This document shows positions 36,310 to 46,639 of a DNA stretch of 64,000 nt, piece after piece (the first letter of the stretch is position 1; every line of letters begins with the position of its first letter). The notes below the pieces were generated by a model. That model did no database searches and was not told where the DNA came from. It saw nothing but the letters and a program-made list of their open reading frames with translations. The DNA lies in assembly GCA_036362985.1 (NCBI GenBank), contig JAYGXS010000005.1:2169134-2233133 (forward strand). The letters run 5' to 3'. Made by a program: the position numbers and the translations under genes. This DNA is from Ligula intestinalis. Its lineage: Eukaryota; Platyhelminthes; Cestoda; Diphyllobothriidea; Diphyllobothriidae.

Positions 36310-37820
36310 GCATCAAAATACAGTATTGCCAGTCCTGCAAGCAACTTGCCTAAGTTTGCAAATTTTTGATTATTCCTCCCATACCAGCGAGAACGCATTT
36401 ACGAAACCTTATAAATAATAATGAGCAGCGTTAGGCATACTAAGGACTTCAAAGAACTATAAGAAGAACCACATGTCTGTTAAGAAAAATAAAATTTTCT
36501 CGATAATTCCCAGCTTGTGAGGAGGTCAAAAATAGCTATAAATTAGAACAATAAATCTAAATACTTTTTTAAGTATAAAACTTCAAGAAACCACTTTGCT
36601 CATATAAAAGGAACTTGTCTTGAGTCAAAATATTTTGTACATATTACCATTAGTGGAAAACTATTTGTTGAATATCGTGGAATAAAGTCTGTCATCATTT
36701 CGCTCTTTTTCAGTTTCCTCATTGATGTGTTGATAAATTGCGCTTATGTTCGACGTTTACACCAAAACCTTATAAATTGGATATAAATAAACAGCATTTA
36801 CCGAAAAAAACGAGCTTTTGGATATTTTTTCTTATGAAGATGGCCATGTAGGTCACATGCGGATATGCGTCAAACGAGCAAACCGCATTTTCGAACATAC
36901 AAAACGTCTGCAGGATACCACGCACATTGTTATTCCTAAGATTAATAATAAAACATTCCATGTTAGTTTACCCCTTAACTTCTTTAGCTGATACTTAGCT
37001 GATGGACTTCTGTGTATATAAACTTTTTCCAAGGTAATTTCACAGGAAAATTAAAGACTTGACGATTTTTTTGATTAACCTGAAGATAAACGGTTCACTT
37101 TGACTTGAGATGAAAGAACGTACGCTGCCCTTTAGAACAGGCCACATATTTGATCACTTTTTGAAATACTTATTGTGCCTCTGTCTGCTTCGTTCCTAAA
37201 TAACGCTTGAACGGAACGTATTGTTGACAAAAACGTATATTTTTCACATGACTTACGCACAAGAAGGCCTTCTTTAATTCCCTTCGCGGTAACATCTATG
37301 GCAAAGTTTGCTTATGCGCAAGGTCAGTGGTGAGGTTTAAACAAAATGCGATGAAACTTTTTTTACTGCATTGTGTGCAAATAAACTTCACAGAATAGCT
37401 ATGCATAATTTTTCAAACTTAAATTCTTACTTGTTTCTGAAAATTAATGTGTTTCCTTAAACTTGGCTTCAATTCCATTCGATCAACTTCGCACAAACTT
37501 TTCCAGTTCCGGAGGAGATTATTATTCCACCTTTTTTACTAACTATGTAATTCTTCCACAACACAATATACATAAGTAAAAAGTTTGGTTCTGTCATATC
37601 TTATAGCATAAGAAATTTCTTAACTATAAACTTACGCATGATTAAGCCAAAATTATTGCCTATTTTCCTGAATACCTTTAACTAAGACGGCAGTTTTCCA
37701 AACCAAAGCCCTTCATATTATTAATCCACTCAGCTGATCAAAATAACCTGTCCAAATATATACCAAACTGCCCAGTCAAATTTCATCAGGAAGTTGGTTG
37801 CAGGACTTGCAGGACTGTAG
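36310..37820 (+). repeat. Upstream repeat of VAL gene B, direct copy of 4390-5950
   Basis: The block is collinear with the left copy over about 1.5 kb and is diverged throughout. It ends about 240 bases before the VAL gene B start codon, so it may carry promoter sequence of that gene. A TATA-like or other promoter site could not be picked out with confidence. Confidence 0.7.
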
Positions 37821-38036
37821 TTTTCAACGCATCTGGTTGATTATTTTTGGGGAAGGAAATACGCCGAGGTTGGACTTCCCCTACTGACTGGAACACGCAC
37901 CGTATAGCTGATCGGTCGCCTGAAGTTAGTTGATACTTCAATCTCAAAACTTTGAAGGACAGTATTTAAGAGATAGAGAGAGGCAGGCAGATTATGTTGG
38001 TAGACTACGTATAACACACGATAAAGCGGGGTGCTT

Positions 38037-38052
38037 TTCTTTTTATCTGTAG
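38037..38052 (+). promoter_or_regulatory. Acceptor-like site directly before VAL gene B start
   Basis: A strong pyrimidine tract ends in tgtag, three bases before the ATG. As in VAL gene A, it could be a spliced-leader acceptor or the end of an intron in the untranslated region. Confidence 0.5.
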
Positions 38053-38055
38053 AAA

Positions 38056-39625
38056 ATGCAATCGAAAGTTAGGAGGAATAACGCACTTCCCCTGTTATTA
38101 CTGCTGCTGCTGCTACCTTACGTCGCAACAGGATTTTTGCTGTCCGACGCCTACATCAATATCATCATGGAGTATCACGAAATTGCGAGGAAGTCCGTGG
38201 AGCCTAGGGCAGCCGATATGCAGATGCTGGTTAGTTAAAATAAAAATGCCATCTGTAATTTGATATCACGGAAAACAGAGACATATCTCCCCTAAGTGCC
38301 ATTGTTTTCCTATTTCATTTTGTTCTGCAGGTTTACGATGCAGAATTAGAGAGACTGGCGTGGAAGTGGGCGCAACGGTGTGTTTACGAGCATCCGGATG
38401 ATAGTTGGCCCGAGTATGAGGACTACGGACAGAACCTTGCCTTTGCGACCTTGCGAGATCCCGTTGAAGCCCTGTATATGACGCTGGTGATGTGGTGGCA
38501 AGAGAAGATCGGCTACAATATTAAGGATGATTCCTGTACCCTTAGTTATTGTACGCACTACACGCAGGTCAGTGCTGACATTTCCACTTTTAAAACAGCA
38601 AAACCCCGTTTGCTACGAGTTCCGTTAATGCTATTATTAATGCCTTAAATGATGCCTTAAATGTGTGCTTAATAGTTGTCTCTTTTTTGGCGTTAAATTC
38701 AAGATGATTTGGGGCAATACATCAAAAATAGGTTGTGCCGTCAACAGATGTGATAACCTGAGGGGAAACTGGGACAGGACGCAGTACTGGGTATGCCAAT
38801 ACTGGCCTAGGTAAGCTAAAATATACTTTTAACAAATATAAAAGTATAGTGACCAGTTTAGAGTGCGATAAATTGCATGGATTTGAAACCGTGCAGTACG
38901 GCCGTGAATTCGTGTAATACGTTACACATAGAGTACGTGCAAAAAAATCGTGCATTATACCGCCCTATGCGAAAAATGAATACTCTTTCGCTAAACGGCA
39001 TTGACTCACGTTTTGATACTGAATACCGTTTAGTCTATTGTACAATTATTTAGGTCACTATAGAATGTCGGCTTTTTAAGGAGCTTATTTCTGACCACTG
39101 ACAATGCGTGTGTACTGTATCAAGTAACGACTTAAATAGAATGCGTTTTGTCCTTGATTTTAATTGCCTCTATACATTCAAATATATTTTTTGGCGCATC
39201 TGTATGTGCGAAAGGGTAATCATCCTTTACTAATCGGCATTGAGTAAGGTGGTTATACTGATTATCGTATAGTCTACTTTAAAGTCATTTCACTCACGAT
39301 GATACGCCGGCTTTTTAAGCAGCATCGTTCTGACCGCTAAGAAAAAGAATGTACTGTAAATTGTGATTACGTAAGTAGTATTTATTTTGTATCAATGAGT
39401 TCGACTGCCTCTATAAATACAAAACTAAACTAATACGGTGATAAACAAGTACTTATATAGGACGGTAGGCGAAAATCATGATTCATTTTAATAAATTGTA
39501 CAAACCTATTTTTCCTCTTATATTTTAGAGGTCATTGGGTTGGCGATGATCTTTATGAGGCGGGACCGTCTTGCACCAAATGCCGTCCTGGACAGAAATG
39601 CAAAAAGAGACAGTGCATAGACTAA
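38056..39625 (+). CDS. Venom-allergen-like protein (SCP/TAPS, CAP domain), gene B, four exons
   Basis: Exons are 38056-38229, 38331-38567, 38704-38810 and 39529-39625; introns are 101, 136 and 718 bases, all GT-AG, phases 0, 0 and 2. The product has 204 residues. A leucine-rich signal peptide covers residues 10-27. CAP motifs are His41 (EYHEIAR), GQNLA at 91-95, Glu116 (WWQEK), and HYTQMIW from 134, the CRISP family signature; the Glu of GENLA is Gln. Cysteines lie at 75, 127, 132, 148, 153, 168, 188, 191, 197 and 202, matching gene A one for one. The tail is GHWVGDDLYEAGPSCTKC and ends in CID. It is intact and likely functional. An AATAAA is at about 39861, 230 bases past the stop. It is diverged from gene A, so the duplication is old. 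Confidence 0.93.
38960..39430 (+). repeat. Two tandem half-copies of the foldback element in VAL gene B intron 3
   Basis: Units at about 38965-39195 and 39205-39430 both run from tatgcgaaa/tgtgcgaaag through cggcattgag/cggcattgac, gtttagtctatt/gtatagtctact and cggctttttaag to ttgactgcctctat-type sequence. They match the left arm of the elements in VAL gene A. No right arm is seen here. Confidence 0.65.
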
Positions 39626-41490
39626 ATTATAAACCTGGGTGAAAACTACACTATCAGGCACAAAAGAAAGCATTCACCTTTCATATTTGTGAAACTTGAT
39701 CCTTTTTGGTTATGGGGTGGTGGTGGTGGTGGAGAACAGTAAAACAATTTATAACAACATATATATTCCACCCAATACATTTTGTAATACAATGCCCAGA
39801 AACGAAAAAACCTCGAGGCGCTAGTGGAGCAAAAGGCGATTTCTTCTCAGCATGGTCAAATAAATGTCTTCTCTAAATCCTCTGTCATAAATGTGTACGA
39901 GTTCTGAGATTGGGCGAAAATATAACAATTCGGTTATCGCAAGTTAAACCCCGGCAACTGGGCCTTAAGGCGCGGTTCTTTAGGAGAAGACAACAGCGGT
40001 AGAAACAGTATATTCTGTACAGAAGGAATGAAGAGTAGGGAGCAGAAAATTGACTGTCAGATGACCGCACAACCAAAAGTCAGCAGGCGGGCGAGCGGCG
40101 TCTCATGTCCTGTGTGGGTCGGCCTGTGGTTGGTTGTTCCAGATGCTGTAAGCGGTAAGTGTCCACAAGTATATGTTCGACTGGAGGTAGTCACGAGAAG
40201 TGTTCGCAACTGTGCTTCGTGTGAAGCTAGTCACTGTTAATTAACCCGTTATGGGATGCAAACACGACGTCATTTTCAATTTAATTGGCTCAATGGCTTC
40301 GTAAGTTCACCATTTACAACCCAGAGGTTACCCGTTGTCCTTTTGTGATTTGCTGGTGATTAAGCACTCAATTGGGGATTTAACCTCGACGCCCTTTTTT
40401 GAGAAAGGTTCGAAAAGACGTTTAACTACCGTTTGTGATCTTAATTATGAAATCTTCACCAAAATATATGAAAATATACATTTGTGCACTCTGAGTGTGA
40501 CTTAGTTTACTAATATGGATAAAAATGTACTTAATGTCTTCCACAAAATCAACAATAATCTTCACCACCGGCATAGTTAACGTCAGTTTGCGAGACACTT
40601 GTGAAAGGTTCTACGCTTTGCAAACACCTAAGTCACCGCAACTGGGCGAAAGTGCCGTGAGTAGGGATCTATAGAAGGGTTCTAAAAGGGTGAAAATTTT
40701 ACTAACTGCCTACATACAACTTTTAAGTATATTTAATTTTCCACAACCTTCAAATTTGTCGGACACCGGTGGTTGGTCTATTAGGCATTGGATGATGATA
40801 TTGAACTGTAAAAGGGGTCCCCGGAAGGCTACCATGCACAATAACTACGTAAGTAAGTTTATTTAGTGAAATGGCTTTTCAAATAAGCAATCGAAATAAC
40901 CGCTTGCTTACCAATTTTAGGAAGGGTGTATTTTCACAATCTTTCAACCATTTAACTCTTTCGTCATTATTTTAGTTGGGGTTAGTGATAATATTAAAAA
41001 TGCACCTCAATGACTTCTTCCAAGGCCAACGACCACCCCCCCCCCTCTACATACACCCGCTCACCGTTGATCTAGTAGGGTTAAGCGCTGATATTAAAAT
41101 GTAACTCAGTGTCCTCACCCGACGTCCGTGAACATCCACTAACTTAGCAGCGTAACTTGTTTCATGTACATGATTACGGCACACTAAATTGTTCCCCGAT
41201 ATGCCCCACTCATTCTTCCCTGTAAGCCCAGGCTACCGTATTTGGTGTGGAGCCCGCTTTGCGCGCACTCTGGGGACCTTACTATAGATCCTTACCGTAC
41301 CGTTATTTAAACAATAAGGCATATTGAGGCAAATTTTCGCATCCCATGTAGGTGTTAAGAGGGCGAGTGCCCTTTTATCATCGGACTCATTGGTCAAAAA
41401 TAACGATCGAGTTGACACGATACCAAAGTAGCGTCAGGTTAGTCTACAGTCGGGGCATTCCAATGGTAATGATGCTGCTAAAAGCACCCC
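39626..41490. other. Downstream flank of VAL gene B, no further gene recognised
   Basis: It holds the probable 3' untranslated region (AATAAA near 39861), the repeat at 39943-40130 shared with 35590, a ggtggtggt microsatellite at 39716 and a C run at 41032-41044. Readings have no motifs. Confidence 0.45.
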
Positions 41491-41925
41491 TTAAGCCAAC
41501 TTTAAAGAAAATACATCAAATGGATTAGGTATCCCGCGAGGAAAAATAACCGAAGTGTCATGAAACTTGTCTCTAAAGTTGGTAAGTTCACTGGTAATAT
41601 TATTATTTGACGGTACGTCGTTCAGGCTGTCATCCATTTCGATGCCCACGGTATATTTCAGAGTTTGTAGGTGTTTAAGTTGTGAGTTTACTCCAAACAC
41701 TGCAAATATCACGCCCAGATCCGTACAGGAGGAAAAGGGGTAAGGCCAGTAGGAGGTGTGCACTGTAGATAGAAAGTTAGTGGTGGTTTGAAGCCCCGAC
41801 ACGCGGCAGGCCCAGGCCTGCACGCGAATCTGCCTGCGGGCGTGGTGTAGGCATGGCTGCGTAGGCGTCATTTGGGTCACTGGCCGCTTGTTCAACTGTC
41901 TAGCCAATAGCAGCCTATGGTACAT
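41491..41925 (-). CDS. Unassigned 144-codon reading
   Basis: This is the longest reading between VAL gene B and the PLE at 42590. It shows no signal peptide, membrane segment or recognised motif, and no splice context links it to an exon nearby. It may be a chance frame or repeat-derived. Confidence 0.12.
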   Translation of the reverse strand: MYHRLLLARQLNKRPVTQMTPTQPCLHHARRQIRVQAWACRVSGLQTTTNFLSTVHTSYWPYPFSSCTDLGVIFAVFGVNSQLKHLQTLKYTVGIEMDDSLNDVPSNNNITSELTNFRDKFHDTSVIFPRGIPNPFDVFSLKLA

Positions 41926-42589
41926 GCTATTGGCTGTCCAAGAAGCAGATAGGGGAGCGCAGTCATGTGACGGTTTGCGGGCTTGGCACTGGAGCTACAT
42001 GTACGCTTTTTGGGTGACATATGTGTGTGATGTCCATGATTTTTCCTTAAATATGTTGGCTTTGAGAAACGGGAACCATGTAAATAAATCGAGATATATA
42101 TGATTCAGAAATCAGCCGCAGTGTATGTTATGTTGTGAACATTGTACACCGGCTGCCCCTGGCTTACTGGCAAGACGCTGAAGGTACTAAAATATGTATC
42201 CGCTTTTCTGACCTTTGTACGCCAGGGAGATAAAGATGTCGATTATTGTAGACGCTGCCAACGCGGGATTGTCCAAACCAGTCGCAATATGTTAAACAAT
42301 AGTCGCCGGTTATAAAGCTTACCTCGGGACCAGACCAAATTGGGCTTAATAAGCGGCGGGTGCACTAACTGGAGAGTCCTAGTTCTTGATTAGCAAACGC
42401 AGGATAGGCACTCTATATTACATACGTACTGTATTATGTGAAGAGCTTGCTTATGTACAAGAAAAGACCCCTCATGTCTGCTGCTGTCCGAACAGCGTGT
42501 CACGAAATTAAACTTCTAGAATGAAAACAAATCACATACGACATCTTGTCTTGCGTAAGACTGGGCAAAATTATGTAACCAATAGAGGA

Positions 42590-43260
42590 GAATATACGAG
42601 TTCCAGGCAGCAGTTCCGAAGAAGAAGAAGATGCGATCACTGGAACAAGGACTTTATTTTCCTGACGTTTCGGATTCCAGTTTTTTTGGCAAACAATTGT
42701 TTTTAGCAACTCTTCATCAGATCAAGCATTTGCAAGGGAAATTGACGCTGTACATAACAATAAAAGTTTGAATAGGTAGAAAAATCAATAACTATCTAAC
42801 ACGGGCGCTAATTGGCCAACGCGGACTATGTCAGTTTGCGCATGTAGGTCATGTCAGCGTGTTGGTTGAGGGATTGTCGCTTGTTGGGAGGGGTGAAATC
42901 CTATCACCACCTGGTGTCGGTTTAGGCCATGGAAGTGACAGAGCTTGTGTCAGTGTCTTCTGACAACACAGCACTGGATTTGCTAGCCTTATAACCACTG
43001 CTTCGGCTGTAGCAAGCATCCGCTGGCGTAGGCCTTTGGAAAAATTAGATGGTGTCCTGTAGACCACCTTAAAGGCTTCGTTAGTATCGACTCAATGGTT
43101 CGTATCGACTAGATGGGCGAGAATAGCACTCGAGATCGATCTAGTTTCACCTTTACTTAGCCAGGTCGGTATGTGCTCACGTACCCTCTTTTCGAGACGC
43201 CTTTTTCATAGGTAATTGTAAACAGGTCTGAGACATGCGCATGTAACCAGTTGCGCCCGC
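42590..43260 (-). mobile_element. PLE 3' part, - strand, with GIY-YIG and hammerhead-like end
   Basis: From about 43205 the - strand reads RRLEKRVREHIPTWLSKGE, SISSAILAHLVDTNH, a stop, VDTNEAFKVVYRTP and further ALSLPWP at about 42919. This is the C-terminal half of a PLE GIY-YIG domain and its tail. The stop and the missing polymerase show it is dead. The end segment at 42730-42590 carries ctgatgaagag and gaaacgtcagg. Confidence 0.7.
42655..42725 (-). ncRNA. Hammerhead-like core at PLE end
   Basis: On the - strand the box ctgatga is followed, after an AT-rich stretch of about 45 bases, by ccgaaacgtcagg. Both conserved boxes are intact, but stem II is poor (gagtt against ggaatc) and the loop is long, so cleavage activity is doubtful. 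Confidence 0.4.
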
Positions 43261-43269
43261 AGAGGTATG

Positions 43270-44560
43270 AGATTCTCACTCTATTCTGTTTGCAAACTGG
43301 GCTTTGTAGCCGGTGACTGGGCTTATAAGCCGGCGGATTTGGATATGTAAATTCCGTCCCAAGCTGATGTGGGCTTAATACACGGCTGGAACTATTAACC
43401 GTGGGCTTAATAATCGGCGACTACTGTAGCAACATCGCACTATTTCCATTCGCACAAATACGCAAGGTCAGTCAACACACATTGTTGTGATACCCTGGAG
43501 GAAAGGCGAACATTTTGGATTATGCTTATGGTTGAAAAGGCGAAGAAGCGGGCTTGTAATGACTAGCTCCGCATGAAGTGCACTTGTAAACACTTGTCAT
43601 CACTAGCTCAAGTCGAAGTGCATTTTGGGGACGCTTGCTGCTTTCGGCTTCTGGAACAGCCAATCATAGGCCGACTCACAAACACCTCAATGGGATGTCC
43701 GCCGCCCCACCAGAAAGCGGCCACAGGCAGCCTTTTCGGTGCCGTTGACGACCCCGCGCTTTCACGGTCGCACGCCTGTCAATCCAAGTCAAATCTGCTA
43801 CTATCTATTCTTCAATCCTTCGGCAGAATGAACTCTACCTTCTACTCTGGCGTTCCCATTACTTCTCTCTCCTTTCCTAAGGAACCGGACCTGGAAGATC
43901 GCAGTCGCAATCGGGGGCACGTTTTGACGAATTAAAAAGCTTCAAGAGAACAGCGAACGAGAAAATTCACATGGCAGTAATTCTCTGACGAGAACTAAGG
44001 GGAAATCAATAGGCGTCACGAGTTCGCGAAATGAAAATGAATGAATTTTATACCTAGGGCCCAAACGGTCCCCTAATTACTTGCAACTAGTGTGAACCGT
44101 CAGCCAAGGCGTTGAATCCGTTCTAGCTCCGAGGTCTCACACTCGTCATGCGAAGCGAATTCATTTTTTAAATAATGATAATGCAATTAGTCCGTTCCAA
44201 CCCACGAAAAAAAACAGCAGGTAATTTTATGAAGTAATTTTAATATTTTAATTTTAATATACATATAATTATTATGAATGTGTTTTTTACTGTTTTCCAT
44301 TGTACGGCATTGTAAAGAGTCATTACTGGCTTCAGGGAGACGAATAAGAAATGCAGGGGGTTTATGGTATGAAAACAGAATCCATCCTTGAGTCTGGCGA
44401 CCCTGTTTTCTTGTTAATTTCAGCCCACACTGGGACCAAACAAAGGCACCAAATAAAATGCAAATGGATGCTTTAGCGGTCCAGTTTCGCGAACAGCGTA
44501 GCCGCGGCTGAATCAGCTTGTCTTTGAGAAGGAAACGAAAAAGAAGTAGATCCAATCGCT
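43270..44560. other. No gene recognised
   Basis: A recurring phrase, gggcttaataa/tcggcg, occurs at about 42340, 43370 and 43408 on both sides of the PLE. The readings at 43573-43935 (+, 120 codons) and 44187-44570 (-, 127 codons) have no recognised motif. Confidence 0.4.
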
Positions 44561-44569
44561 GGGACAACA

Positions 44570-44620
44570 CTTATTCGCCTGACGTTTCGACATCCATCGC
44601 GGTTTCTTCATCAGAGACAT
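44570..44620 (-). ncRNA. Hammerhead-like core, PLE end fragment
   Basis: On the - strand the order is ctgatga, agaaaccgcgatggatgt, cgaaacgtcagg. Both core boxes are intact. Stem II pairs only partly (gaaacc against ggatgtc) and looks like a mutated perfect hairpin. The downstream cgaataagtgttgtcccagc matches the tail of other PLE ends. Confidence 0.45.
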
Positions 44621-44799
44621 AAGTAGAAGGCGCTATTCACGCTGTTCCGCTGTCTACCTCACGTTCCTGGTCGTTTCGCTACCGAAGCCAGGCGACGTTT
44701 CGCAACAGCCTCGCGAGAGCTTGTAGCCAGAAGGAGAGAGAGAAACGTGTTTATTTTAAGGGTGACTATCCAAAACTTTAAGCAAAATATGGCTCCATC

Positions 44800-45330
44800 C
44801 TCGGAGAGCAAGGGAGTAAGTAAAATGTCATAGAATACTCCAATTTAAAGCTTAACAGGTTATATACAACTCACACGGAGAGAGGTCGACTTTCAGCTTC
44901 TGAGTTTCCGTTACTTCACCTGTGTGAGGTACCGTGCTAGGAATGGGAGAACCGAGTGCTGATATGCCGATGTACGGCAAAATATACGACGGAGTCTTCG
45001 ATGCATACTGCGGAAAGATTTCGCAGCTATTGGTTGAGACTGGAGACGGTGAGCAACCCCACTAAGAATGCGATTGAAAAATTACTTGACTGTTTTAAAG
45101 TGTGATTATATTATAATGTCAGCTAAAGAATCATGGAAAACACTGGCAGCTGAAGAGGGTATTCGGAGGATACGTTCAAAATTTGTCAAGTGTTTTTTAA
45201 ATAAAGTTGGGAAAATAACTGAAGAGCAGTACAGAATGAGGGGAAGAATGCAGGCATCTATAAGTCGCCAGATTAGGGCTTTTGGTGTGCCATATGACCG
45301 CAAACGGCGAATATTATATTAAAGTTTACG
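44800..45330 (-). mobile_element. LINE 3' end, copy 3 (best preserved)
   Basis: The - strand reading 45303-45106 includes RLIDACILPLILYCSSVIFP, the region after the polymerase domain of LINE reverse transcriptases. Further on (about 44990-44920) comes AYQHSVLPFLARYL, like the common Asn-Ser-Phe-Leu-Pro ending. The 5' remainder is missing. Confidence 0.6.
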
Positions 45331-45339
45331 AATTCAGGA

Positions 45340-46320
45340 CAGGGAGATAGTCGCAATCAAAAAACACACTGGACTGCCCTCTGGTTGTTAAACAGAAGGG
45401 TACTTGCTGATGATCATGCTGGAGCGTGGTCTAGGCCATCTTTCAGTACTTGGAGATATATCTGACTTTTTAGAGGATTGCCAACAACCATAAAATCAGC
45501 ATATTTAGCGTAGGAACATGCGTTTGACGACCGTAGGTCGCCAGTGAGGAGAGAAGAGGTGAGGGGAACTGCAAAATTGTAAGGAAGGACCGAGCACCCA
45601 CACCCTGGGAGCAACACTGCAAGGCAGACTCAGGCACACCCACGCACACGTACGCACTGACAACTCGTTATTTGAGTGGAAGTTCGTCAATCGAAAATAT
45701 CCTTGTCTGAGTTGCTCGCTCGTTACATAAAATGCTCGTAGGTTGGGCTGCTGCTCGTCACTCGATGCTCCACAGTAACAGTCAGTCTGGTCGAGCGATG
45801 TTTGAATGGGCTTAAAGACATAATTGCTCAATGAAATAAAACCAAAATGCCAATCTCCCAATATGCATCTCTGAGAAAGGAGGTCGCAGTGGGTAGCCTG
45901 CTGAGTAGACCAGATGACGAAAAGGACGACTAGCGTGTTAACTCAAAGAGCTTTCAAGGTTATTAATTCAAAACCTTCGTGAGCATCTTAAGACGATGTC
46001 TGTGTTATCCACCAAACTTTAGGTCTGCCCTGCGATCAACAGAACGATCGCGCTTAAGACTTACATACATACACAGGCTTAAGGTACGCCCTCTCGCCCG
46101 TTCAACAGGCGGGTTACCCCGGAAAAACCAATTGGTAGGAGTACCTCGTGGGGCCATCATCGAATCCCTAGTGGGTTGAAGGCAGGCGTTCAGAAAACTG
46201 GAAGATTGTGGGTTATCAAACCTACTTAAAATATGTAAGTAGGTGGTTATAAAACATTAATTCCTTTCGAAGACCCCACAAGAAATCCTAACCCACAGAT
46301 TACCCGGTAGCCTAACTACT
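45340..46320. other. No gene recognised
   Basis: The readings at 45505-45861 (-) and 45979-46179 (+) have no motif. The region leads into the repeat at 46330. Confidence 0.4.
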
Positions 46321-46329
46321 TGGCGCGTC

Positions 46330-46525
46330 TACAGGGGTGTGTTGTGTGTTAGTTCGACCATCACAAGCGAAGATGTCCATCATTTACTCAAGAGCAGAGA
46401 CGGTGACTGTGGTCAGGTATAGGGATAGCAGGCGCACCGCTACCTACCCCTCTCTAACCCTCTCAACTGCGTATAAACGGCAAAAAGACAAGTCGGGATG
46501 GTCGCACAGAGAAAGGGCGTAGGCC
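46330..46525 (+). repeat. Repeat in inverted orientation to 56650-56840
   Basis: The + strand reading here and the - strand reading at 56839-56651 share long runs (VRPSQAKMS, IYSRAETVTVVRYRDSRRTA). On the right side the match continues until the 400-base gap. It is a repeat, not a gene: neither copy has a start context or further exons. Confidence 0.7.
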
Positions 46526-46639
46526 GCAGCCGTAAACACCGCCTAAACTTAGTATATAGTGACAGTAGACTTTGCGCCGGTACTACTGCACTGTCTACTC
46601 TCACTCACCTATAGTAGGCGTCTAGCCTGATTCTAAAAA

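Noticed and set aside
46337..46522. 61-codon reading conserved at 56839-56651 as a gene family
   Set aside because: Conservation extends beyond the reading into flanking DNA, as expected for a repeat copy, and no domain or exon context is seen.
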